Shown: one piece after another, positions 1-5,326 of the stretch
Layout: each line of letters begins with the position of its first letter
How positions within the stretch are numbered: position 1 is the first letter of the stretch
DNA from: Dehalococcoidia bacterium
GTDB lineage: Bacteria; Chloroflexota; Dehalococcoidia; Tepidiformales; Tepidiformaceae
Assembly (NCBI GenBank): GCA_007126855.1
Contig: SLAK01000456.1
Location: 1-5,375 of the forward strand
Direction: 5' to 3'
Length of the DNA: 5,375 nucleotides
Notes under the pieces: model-generated
What the model saw: the letters and a program-made list of their open reading frames with translations, nothing else
The model's database searches: none
What the model was told of the DNA's origin: nothing
Made by a program: the position numbers and the translations under genes

Positions 1-510
1 CCTGGCCACATCGCCCTCGCCGAGCTGGAGCACAAGGGCAGGTTGCATACGCTCATCACCCAGAATGTCGACGGCCTGCACCTGGACGCCGGGACATCCC
101 GCGAACGCCTGGTCGAGATACACGGCACGGTCCGCGAATACCAGTGCCTCAATTGCCCCGACCGCGGCCCGATCGATGTCGTGCTCGACCGCGTGCGCCA
201 GGGCGACGAAGACCCCGAGTGCCGCTCGTGCGGCGGCATCCTCAAGACTGCCACCATCTCATTCGGCCAGAACCTGGTGCCCGAAGACCTCACGCGTTCG
301 GAGGCAGCCGCCAGCACCTGTGACGTCTTCCTGGCCGCGGGCACGTCGCTCACTGTCTATCCGGTTGCCCTCCTGCCCGAAATGGCCCTCCGCAACGGCG
401 CGAAGCTCATCATCATCAATGCGCAGGAAACGCCCTACGATTCACTGGCCAATGTCGTGATCAACGACTCGCTGAGCGAGGTGCTCCCGAAGATCGTCGA
501 GCGCGTCTGA
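1..510 (+). CDS. Sir2-family NAD-dependent protein deacylase (sirtuin), 5'-truncated by window edge
   Basis: Sirtuins remove acetyl or other acyl groups from lysines in cytoplasmic proteins, consuming NAD+ and releasing nicotinamide and O-acyl-ADP-ribose. The frame is open from base 1, so the 169 visible residues are the C-terminal part. The N-terminal NAD-binding segment (GAGIS...GIPDFR in the family) lies outside the window. Visible signatures, numbered from base 1: TQNVDGLH (20-27); the catalytic His in EIHG (His41); a four-Cys zinc site, Cys49-x2-Cys52 and Cys74-x2-Cys77; FGQ (88-90), where many sirtuins have FGE; GTSLTVYP, the second NAD-contact loop; and an NAQETPYD stretch near the end. 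It stops at TGA 508-510, 61 nt before the antitoxin start. Bacterial sirtuins often reactivate acylated acyl-CoA synthetases, which would suit the acyl-CoA genes nearby, but that link is inference. The family call is secure; the acyl preference is unknown. Confidence 0.95.
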   Translation, partial: PGHIALAELEHKGRLHTLITQNVDGLHLDAGTSRERLVEIHGTVREYQCLNCPDRGPIDVVLDRVRQGDEDPECRSCGGILKTATISFGQNLVPEDLTRSEAAASTCDVFLAAGTSLTVYPVALLPEMALRNGAKLIIINAQETPYDSLANVVINDSLSEVLPKIVERV

Positions 511-536
511 GCGCAGTGTGCGGCTGTAGAGGGTGC

Positions 537-571
537 TTGCAAAATGCTGCTGTTCGCAGCACTATGCATGC
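537..571 (+). promoter_or_regulatory. Candidate toxin-antitoxin promoter with internal inverted-repeat operator
   Basis: The 61-nt gap before the antitoxin gene holds a TTGCAA at 537-542 (-35 like), a 17-nt spacer and CACTAT at 560-565 (weak -10 like, keeping A2, A5 and T6). Inside it lies an inverted repeat, TGCTGC (545-550) and GCAGCA (556-561), with a 5-nt centre. A second palindrome, ATGCATGCAT, covers 564-573 and overlaps the antitoxin start codon. VapB-type antitoxins normally repress their own operon by binding inverted repeats at the promoter, so the first repeat is a reasonable operator. No Shine-Dalgarno precedes the ATG at 572, and a start point about 6-7 nt after the -10 would fall on that ATG, so a leaderless mRNA is possible. 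All of this is inferred from sequence. Confidence 0.35.
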
Positions 572-808
572 ATGCCCGTATCCATCACCATCCGCAATGT
601 CCCCGACGAGGTCCGCGACGAGCTTGCCGCGCGGGCTGCCGCATCGGGACGTTCTCTGCAGGAGTACCTCCGCGGCGAGCTCATCGAGCTTGCGGAGAGG
701 CCGGACCCGGAAGAGCTAATGGCGAGGATCCGCGAGCGGAAGCGCCGGACGGGTACCCATCTGCCGGTCGAGAAGATTCTTCGCTATCGTGACGCTGACC
801 GACGATGA
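572..808 (+). CDS. VapB/FitA-like ribbon-helix-helix antitoxin
   Basis: A 78-residue protein. Residues 3-37 (SITIRNVPDEVRDELAAR, then AAASGRSLQEYLRGEL) match the ribbon-helix-helix DNA-binding fold of FitA- and VapB-type antitoxins: a short beta strand, a helix beginning PDEV, then the ASGRSLQEYLR turn and second helix. The charged tail (about 44-78, rich in Arg and Glu) is where such antitoxins wrap their toxin. Its job would be to neutralise the PIN ribonuclease encoded next to it and, as a complex, repress the operon. The ATG at 572 was chosen because it begins directly at the conserved strand. A GTG at 533 in the same frame would add 13 residues with four cysteines, unlike the family, and would overlap the likely promoter. 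The stop codon overlaps the toxin start (ATGA, 805-808), a sign of translational coupling. Confidence 0.88.
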   Translation: MPVSITIRNVPDEVRDELAARAAASGRSLQEYLRGELIELAERPDPEELMARIRERKRRTGTHLPVEKILRYRDADRR

Positions 809-1197
809 CAGTCGTTGATGCGTCCGTGATGGTTGCGTCTCTGATCGAGTCCAATCCGATCGGGGACTGGGCCGACTCCGTGGTGCTAGGATCGCTGGCC
901 GCACCCCATCACATGCCTGCGGAAGTAACGAACATCCTGCGGCGCTCCCTGCTTGCCGGCGACATAGCTGAGGACATAGCTACGGCAGCCCATGATGAGC
1001 TGTTGCAGCATCGGATAGAGCTGTATCCCTACGCCCCGTTGGCTGAACGCGTCTGGGAATTGCGGAGCAACATTACCGCCTACGATGCCTGGTATGTCGC
1101 ACTCGCCGAAGCTCTCGGGGTGAAGCTGGCAACACTGGACGTGCGGCTCGCCCGCGCATCCGGGCCGCGCTGCGAATTTCTGACACCGGATATATAG
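805..1197 (+). CDS. VapC-like PIN-domain ribonuclease toxin
   Basis: A 130-residue, single-domain PIN protein of the length usual for VapC toxins, which are Mg2+-dependent ribonucleases that block translation by cutting tRNA or rRNA. The acidic metal-binding residues are all in place: Asp5 in VVDASV, Glu40 in MPAEVTN, Asp94 in TAYDAWYVALAE and Asp112 in TLDVRLA. The toxin therefore looks catalytically intact. It overlaps the antitoxin stop by 4 nt, so the pair is one operon. In a 20-codon sample (961-1020) 11 of 20 third positions are G or C, against 16 of 20 in a sample of the dehydrogenase (4263-4322). This is a small hand count that hints at separate ancestry. The stop TAG (1195-1197) lies 12 nt from the stop of the opposing CoA-transferase gene. 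The RNA target is unknown. Confidence 0.9.
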   Translation: MTVVDASVMVASLIESNPIGDWADSVVLGSLAAPHHMPAEVTNILRRSLLAGDIAEDIATAAHDELLQHRIELYPYAPLAERVWELRSNITAYDAWYVALAEALGVKLATLDVRLARASGPRCEFLTPDI

Positions 1198-1209
1198 TCG
1201 GCCCCCGCC

Positions 1210-3681
1210 CTACATCAGCACCTCGTCCATCGCGTAGTCCAGGACCTGCTCATCGGTCAGCCCCAGCACCTCGCGCAACACATAGTCGGTGTGCTGGCCG
1301 AGCGTCGGCGCGGCGCTGGCAAGCCGCCCCGGCGTTTCTGAGAACCGTGTCACCAGGCCGTCGTAGGGCGTTGGACCCATCTCCGCGTGGTCCAGCGTGA
1401 CGAAGAAGCCTCGGTGGGCGAGCTGCGGGTCGCTGTAGAGGTCGGAGGGCCGTTCCACCACCGACGCGGGCGCGCCCGCCGCGCGTAGCTCGTCCACCAG
1501 CGCGAATGGCTCCTGCGGCGCGCACCATTCGCGCAGCACGTCCTCGATAGCGCACTTGTGGTTGATGCGCTTCTCCAGCGCGTCGAAGGCCGGGTCGGCG
1601 AAGCTGTCGAGGGGCGCCACACGCCGCAATGCCCGCCAGTGGGCGGCCGTCTCGCACGCAATCGCCACGTAGCGCTCCTCCCCGGCGGCCCGGAACACGC
1701 CGTGCGGCGCGGCGTAAAGCGAATCGTGGCCGGCAGGCCCGGCAATCCGGCCGTTCACCGTGTAATCCAGCACCACCGGTTCGATGAACCGGATACCGGC
1801 CTCGGTCTGCGCCAGGTCGATGTAGGCGCCCTGCCCGGTCCGCTCGCGGTGGATCAGCGCGCTCACCAGCGCAGGGATGCCGAAGCGCGGGTTGATGAAG
1901 TCGGTGTAGGCGCCCCAAGGGCCGCTCGGCAGCCGGTCCGGCCAGCCCGTAATGGCATGGATGCCCGCGAGTGCGGCGCCCTGCCCGCCAAAGCCGCTCA
2001 AGCTCGCCTCCGGGCCCATTTGCCCGCGCAGGCAGGTGGAGAGCATGACGATGCCGGGCCGGTCCCGGGAGATCGTCGCGTAGTCGAGCCCGAAGCGGGC
2101 CATCGTCCCCGGCGTGAAGCTTTCCACCACCACGTCGGCCCAGTCGATCAGCCGGCGGGCAAGCTCGCGACCCTTCGGCTTCGACAGGTCGCAGGCCATG
2201 CCGAGCTTCGACGTGTTGAAGTTCGCCATGAACTGCGCGCGGTCCAGGCCTGCCTCGCCATCCTTGTAGGGCGGCGCCTGCCGCAGCACGTCCGGGTGCG
2301 CCGACGATTCCAGGTGGACCACCGTCGCACCGTGGTCCGCCAGCGCCTTCGAAATCAGCGGGCCAACGCCCACCCAGGCGAAATCCGCAACCTTCAGCCC
2401 TTCGAAGGCCAGGTTGCGGTTGCCGCTGCCGTGAAGTTCCACGCGCGGGCGCTCCTGCTCCACGATCTCCTGGTGATCGCCGAGCCGGGGGGCGCGGGGT
2501 GTGTCTGCCAGCGCCATGGTGTCGAAGCGGGCAAAAGGCCCCGGGTGTGTATATCCGTCCACCGTCCGCCAGTAGTCCCGAGCCTCGAGATGCGGGTCCG
2601 CAAGCAGGTCCGCCGCGTCGTAGATCGCGCTCATGATGGAGCCTTCGCGGCAAGCCCGCTCCTGGACTTCGAACTTCGAACGCGTCTTCAGGAAGTCCAG
2701 GAAGGCGTTCAGCACTTCGGCCACCGCATCCGCGCTCAACGTCCCCTCGGTGAGCCCGGCCACCCAGTGGCTGAAATCGATGTCCTGCAGGTGCTCCGGC
2801 ATCTCGCCCGCTTCCTTGAGCCACTCCGCGCACGCGGCAAAGGTCCGCGAGCCCACGTTCGAAAGCGTGAAATTGCCGGTGGCGCAGCCGTCCGCGCACT
2901 CCCACAGCCGCGGAATCGCAACGCCAGGCAGGACCGTCGCCGGCTTTTCCTTGCGGGTCGCGCAGGTGCCCGGCGGGTCGTCTCCGGTGTTCGGTGGGTA
3001 GCCGGTCGCGTTCATCAAAGTCCACACCATGGCCGCCTGCGCCGAAACATCCAGGTACTGGCCGAGTCCCGACCGCTCCCGTTCGTGGAGCGCGATTACG
3101 ACATCGCAGGCAGCCTGCGCCCCGGCGTGAAACGCGGGCTGTGGAAAGCCGACCGGCACATTCGGCCGGTCGCCGTCGCCCTGCAGGCTCACCAGCCCGC
3201 CGGCGGACTCAATGGTTAGCTCTGTCGCGGGTACGTCCGCCCAGGGCCCGTCCTGCCCGTACGGCGAGATCGACGCATAGACCAGCGCAGGGTTGCTTTC
3301 CTTCAGCGTCTCATAGTCGATACCAAGCTGGCGGGCGAAGCCCGGCTTGAATGACTCGAGCACGACGTCGGCCCCCGGGACCATCGCCAGGAAGCTTTCG
3401 CGGTCCGGGCCGCAGGTCAGGTCGAGCACCACGCTTTTCTTGCCACGCCCCAGCGCCGCCCAGTAGAGGGATTCGCCCCGGCGCGGCCCATCGGATTCAT
3501 CGAAAGGGGGCAGATGCCGCGCCTCCGTCCCGCCGGGCGGCTCAATCTTGATGACCTCCGCCCCAAAATCGGCCAGCGACCGGCCGGCCATCTCGCCGAG
3601 CCGCGTCGTCAGGTCCAATACGCGGATGCCTTCAAGTGGAGCGGGGGCTTCGCCCTCGCGCGGGTAGGGGTTGTCGCTCAT
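1210..3681 (-). CDS. Tandem (two-domain) class III CaiB/BaiF-family CoA-transferase
   Basis: An 823-residue protein made of two consecutive CaiB/BaiF (formyl-CoA transferase-like) units, about twice the usual 380-450 residues. The family moves CoA between carboxylic acids through an Asp-bound acyl anhydride; some members are 2-methylacyl-CoA racemases. Unit 1 spans about 15-400: LEGIRVLDLT, ADFGAEVIKIEPPGG (37-51), VLDLTCGPDR, ADVVLESFKPG (104-114), RERSGLGQYLDVSAQ (201-215). Unit 2 spans about 425-823: FEGLKVADFAWVG, ALADHGATVVHLES, MACDLSKPKGR, ADVVVESFTPG (515-525), RERTGQGAYIDLAQ (612-625). Counting back from the RERTG/RERSG motifs, unit 2 has Asp594 (in TDFINP) at the catalytic position, while unit 1 has Ala183 (in PAFHAG). 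Unit 2 is thus the likely active half and unit 1 structural or CoA-binding. The DMSP CoA-transferase DddD has a similar two-unit plan and length, but nothing here identifies that substrate. The ATG start has GAGGG 7 nt upstream. Confidence 0.93.
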   Translation of the reverse strand: MSDNPYPREGEAPAPLEGIRVLDLTTRLGEMAGRSLADFGAEVIKIEPPGGTEARHLPPFDESDGPRRGESLYWAALGRGKKSVVLDLTCGPDRESFLAMVPGADVVLESFKPGFARQLGIDYETLKESNPALVYASISPYGQDGPWADVPATELTIESAGGLVSLQGDGDRPNVPVGFPQPAFHAGAQAACDVVIALHERERSGLGQYLDVSAQAAMVWTLMNATGYPPNTGDDPPGTCATRKEKPATVLPGVAIPRLWECADGCATGNFTLSNVGSRTFAACAEWLKEAGEMPEHLQDIDFSHWVAGLTEGTLSADAVAEVLNAFLDFLKTRSKFEVQERACREGSIMSAIYDAADLLADPHLEARDYWRTVDGYTHPGPFARFDTMALADTPRAPRLGDHQEIVEQERPRVELHGSGNRNLAFEGLKVADFAWVGVGPLISKALADHGATVVHLESSAHPDVLRQAPPYKDGEAGLDRAQFMANFNTSKLGMACDLSKPKGRELARRLIDWADVVVESFTPGTMARFGLDYATISRDRPGIVMLSTCLRGQMGPEASLSGFGGQGAALAGIHAITGWPDRLPSGPWGAYTDFINPRFGIPALVSALIHRERTGQGAYIDLAQTEAGIRFIEPVVLDYTVNGRIAGPAGHDSLYAAPHGVFRAAGEERYVAIACETAAHWRALRRVAPLDSFADPAFDALEKRINHKCAIEDVLREWCAPQEPFALVDELRAAGAPASVVERPSDLYSDPQLAHRGFFVTLDHAEMGPTPYDGLVTRFSETPGRLASAAPTLGQHTDYVLREVLGLTDEQVLDYAMDEVLM

Positions 3682-3688
3682 CTACCGT

Positions 3689-3693
3689 CCCTC
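3689..3693 (-). promoter_or_regulatory. Ribosome binding site of the CoA-transferase gene
   Basis: On the minus strand GAGGG precedes the ATG (3681-3679) with a 7-nt spacer. This supports the chosen start, which also lies shortly before the first conserved CaiB segment (LEGIRVLDL). Confidence 0.6.
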
Positions 3694-3841
3694 GTGAATC
3701 GATGCTGTGCCCTTGTGAAAGCGGATTCTACGGGAACGTCGCTCCGTTGCGGGACCGGCCGTGTCCAGAGCACCCGCGCAGCGATGCAGGCCGGGGGGCA
3801 ATTGTGTGATGTGATTCGCCTTTACGCTGCCTGGTACCCTC

Positions 3842-3871
3842 TTGCGTACTATGCTGGCGAGGTAGTATAAG
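3842..3871 (+). promoter_or_regulatory. Candidate sigma70-type promoter of the acyl-CoA dehydrogenase gene
   Basis: TTGCGT (3842-3847), an 18-nt spacer and TATAAG (3866-3871) form a plausible housekeeping promoter in the most AT-rich part of the intergenic region. Transcription would begin near 3878 and give a leader of about 25 nt that contains the Shine-Dalgarno. The -10 matches five of six consensus bases and the -35 three of six. Confidence 0.45.
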
Positions 3872-3888
3872 ATAGCTCTACGCAGTTT

Positions 3889-3895
3889 AAGGAGG
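3889..3895 (+). promoter_or_regulatory. Strong Shine-Dalgarno that fixes the TTG start of the dehydrogenase
   Basis: AAGGAGG is a near-perfect anti-16S match, 7 nt before the TTG at 3903. No ATG or GTG occurs in the frame near this point, so the spacing decides the start. Confidence 0.85.
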
Positions 3896-3902
3896 AACCA
3901 CA

Positions 3903-5081
3903 TTGGCTACGCCAACCGCACCCCAGACTCTCATCGATGACACCGTCCTGCAGCGCTTCGCAGAGCGCGCACCAGCCTACGACCGTGAGAACCGCTTCTT
4001 CAGCGAGGATTTCGAGGAACTGCGCGAAGCAGGCTTCCTGAAGATCCACGTACCCGAGGACATGGGCGGCCCGGGCTACAACCTGCCGGAAACGCTCCGC
4101 GAGCTTCGCCGCATCGCCTACCACGCCCCGGCAACGGCGCTGGCCACCAACATGCACCTCTATTGGACCGGCATTGCCTCGGACATGCGCCGGCTGGGCG
4201 ACCCGTCGCTCGAATGGATGCTGGAGGAGGCGAAGCAGGGCGAGGTCTTCGCGGCCGGCCACGCCGAACACGGAACCGACCTTCCCGGGTTCCTTTCGAC
4301 CTGCAAGGCGGAGCGCGTCGACGACGGTTATCGCTTCACCGGTCGCAAGATGTTCGGCAGTTTGACGCCGGTCTGGACACGCCTCGGCCTCTGGGGCATG
4401 GACACCGACGACCCCAGAGGGCCGCAGATGGTGCACGCTTTCATGCACCGTGACGCGGAGGGCTACCGCATCGAGGAAACCTGGGACACCCTGGGCATGC
4501 GGGCCACCCGCAGCGACGACACCATCCTCGAAGGCGCCTTCGTCCCGGATAGCCATGTTGCGCGCGTGCTGCCGGCGGGTACCGCGGACCTGTTCGTCCT
4601 CACGCTCTTCGCCTGGGTCGAACCCATGTTCGGCACGATCTATCTTTCGGCCGCGCGCCGGGCAATGGACGTGGCCATCGCGGGGGTGAAAAACAAGACC
4701 TCCCTGGCACTCACCCGCACCATGGCCTATCACCCGGAGATCCAGCACAACGTTGCCGAAATGTATATCGCGCTCGAAAGCGCCGACGCATTCGTCGACA
4801 GGATCGCCAGTGACTGGGCCAACAATGTCGACCATGGCGAAGAATGGCCCGCGAAGCTGGTCGCCGCAAAGCACAATGCCGCCGAGGCCGCCAAGAAGGT
4901 CGTCGACAATGCGATGACGATCAGCGGTGGGTTCGGCATGTTCAAGCGCAGCGAGCTGGAGCGTCTCTACCGCGACATCCGCTGTGGCGGTTTCCATCCG
5001 GCCAACTCCATGCTCGCGCACGAGATCATCGGCAAGACCGCCCTCGGCATCGGCCTCGACGAACAGCCGCGCTGGGGCTAA
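3903..5081 (+). CDS. Acyl-CoA dehydrogenase family flavoprotein with atypical C-terminal active site
   Basis: A 392-residue FAD enzyme of typical family length. Acyl-CoA dehydrogenases oxidise an acyl-CoA to the trans-2-enoyl-CoA in the cytoplasm and pass electrons to electron-transfer flavoprotein. Domain order is normal: an N-terminal helical domain (REAGFLKIHVPEDMGGPGYN, 41-60), a middle beta domain (AAGHAEHGTDL, 117-127; DTLGMRATRSDD, 195-206, where classical members read LGMRGS) and a C-terminal helical domain (ISGGFGMFKRSELERLYRDI, 340-359). Just after that, where medium- and short-chain enzymes carry the catalytic Glu in YEGTSQ, this protein has FHPANS (364-369) and no Glu. Glu240 (WVEP) lies about where isovaleryl-CoA and long-chain enzymes place their base. 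It may therefore use Glu240, or be a related flavin enzyme that does not dehydrogenate. It starts with TTG behind AAGGAGG and is divergent from the CoA-transferase gene. Confidence 0.92.
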   Translation: MATPTAPQTLIDDTVLQRFAERAPAYDRENRFFSEDFEELREAGFLKIHVPEDMGGPGYNLPETLRELRRIAYHAPATALATNMHLYWTGIASDMRRLGDPSLEWMLEEAKQGEVFAAGHAEHGTDLPGFLSTCKAERVDDGYRFTGRKMFGSLTPVWTRLGLWGMDTDDPRGPQMVHAFMHRDAEGYRIEETWDTLGMRATRSDDTILEGAFVPDSHVARVLPAGTADLFVLTLFAWVEPMFGTIYLSAARRAMDVAIAGVKNKTSLALTRTMAYHPEIQHNVAEMYIALESADAFVDRIASDWANNVDHGEEWPAKLVAAKHNAAEAAKKVVDNAMTISGGFGMFKRSELERLYRDIRCGGFHPANSMLAHEIIGKTALGIGLDEQPRWG

Positions 5082-5104
5082 TCGGCGCTAACCCGACGGA
5101 AAGG

Positions 5105-5135
5105 AGCCCGTGCGCCGCTCTCGCGGCCACGGGCT
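5105..5135 (+). terminator. GC-rich stem-loop after the dehydrogenase gene, possible terminator
   Basis: AGCCCGTG (5105-5112) pairs with CACGGGCT (5128-5135), and the inner GCCGC (5114-5118) pairs with GCGGC (5123-5127) around a TCTC loop, leaving C5113 bulged. This is a 13-bp stem 23 nt after the stop codon. The following bases (TGCCCCCTT) are not a true U-tract, so intrinsic termination is uncertain. It could instead be a transcript-end stabiliser or the first hairpin of the structured leader downstream. Confidence 0.5.
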
Positions 5136-5145
5136 TGCCCCCTTC

Positions 5146-5170
5146 GGTGCTCCTGTAGCTCCGGAGCACC
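5146..5170 (+). repeat. Inverted repeat / hairpin with embedded 10-bp palindrome
   Basis: GGTGCTCC (5146-5153) is perfectly complementary to GGAGCACC (5163-5170) across a 9-nt loop. GCTCCGGAGC (5158-5167) is a perfect palindrome that uses part of the same bases, so two foldings compete. It is either an RNA hairpin in the leader of the next gene or a DNA operator. Confidence 0.55.
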
Positions 5171-5184
5171 ACCTGTCCTCCGGG

Positions 5185-5320
5185 GTAGCCGAGCCTTATG
5201 GGTTCCGTGCTGCATCGAAGCCCTCCCTGGTGTGGGGAGGTATGCCTATGCCCAATTGCCAACGCGGCTAAACGCCGTCCCCATGCGCAATTCGTACAGG
5301 CATACGCCCAAGGGAGGAGC
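5185..5320 (+). promoter_or_regulatory. Structured 5' leader, candidate cis-regulatory RNA controlling the gene at 5327
   Basis: Several helices can be read by eye. Arm 1: GTAGC (5185-5189) with GCTGC (5209-5213), then GAGCC (5191-5195) with GGTTC (5201-5205), each with one G-U pair. Arm 2: CCTCCC (5222-5227) with GGGAGG (5235-5240). Arm 3, nested: GTATGCCT (5240-5247) with AGGCATAC (5298-5305), AATTGC (5254-5259) with GCAATT (5287-5292), and CGGC (5265-5268) with GCCG (5274-5277). The Shine-Dalgarno region AGGGAGG (5311-5317) is also a perfect partner for CCTCCCT (5222-5228), so arm 2 and sequestration of the ribosome site exclude each other. This suggests translational control by ligand, protein or temperature. 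It does not match the core of any riboswitch class I recall. Confidence 0.5.
5315..5319 (+). promoter_or_regulatory. Shine-Dalgarno for the GTG start at 5327
   Basis: AGGAG lies 7 nt before GTG, within a longer purine run (AAGGGAGGAG, 5310-5319). The in-frame TAA at 5321-5323 excludes any start further upstream in that frame. Confidence 0.65.
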
Positions 5321-5326
5321 TAAGTT

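Larger units (their letters stand above)
3682..3902. promoter_or_regulatory. Divergent intergenic region between CoA-transferase and acyl-CoA dehydrogenase genes
   Basis: These 221 bp separate the start codons of the two divergent genes and must hold both promoters. For the minus-strand gene the best -10 is TAGAAT, read on the minus strand from 3730 to 3725, with no convincing -35. An imperfect palindrome, GGACCGGCCGTGTCC (3752-3766), lies where that -35 would be and is the best operator candidate in the region. The AT-richer right end holds the plus-strand promoter, listed separately. I see no supportable gene inside. Confidence 0.6.

Noticed and set aside
43..510. TTG at 43 as the real start of the sirtuin
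   Set aside because: The frame is open to base 1, conserved sirtuin sequence continues upstream of the TTG, and a start there would remove the NAD-binding N-terminus. Window truncation explains it better.
533..571. Upstream GTG start extending the antitoxin by 13 residues
   Set aside because: The extension is cysteine-rich, outside the ribbon-helix-helix fold, and overlaps the likely promoter and operator.
1558..3219. A 553-codon open frame on the plus strand inside the CoA-transferase gene
   Set aside because: It is antisense to a gene with clear family motifs, its protein is Arg/Ala/Pro-rich without recognisable domains, and long antisense frames are expected in GC-rich DNA.
3682..3903. 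A 73-codon minus-strand frame filling the divergent intergenic region
   Set aside because: It reads through the opposite-strand promoter and Shine-Dalgarno of the dehydrogenase, and the product resembles no family.
3849..5021. A 390-codon open frame on the minus strand opposite the acyl-CoA dehydrogenase
   Set aside because: Same reasoning: the plus-strand protein is plainly homologous to a known family and has a strong ribosome site. The antisense protein shows no motif and no ribosome site was seen.
5241..5252. Tandem TATGCC-TATGCC repeat
   Set aside because: Only two copies; better explained as part of the RNA helix region than as a repeat array or CRISPR.
5082..5326. tRNA, SRP RNA, RNase P RNA, tmRNA or 6S RNA in the structured region
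   Set aside because: None of their conserved cores (T-loop GTTCGA, the SRP GGAA/GAAGCA motif, the RNase P P4 strands, a CCA-ended acceptor) was found on either strand.
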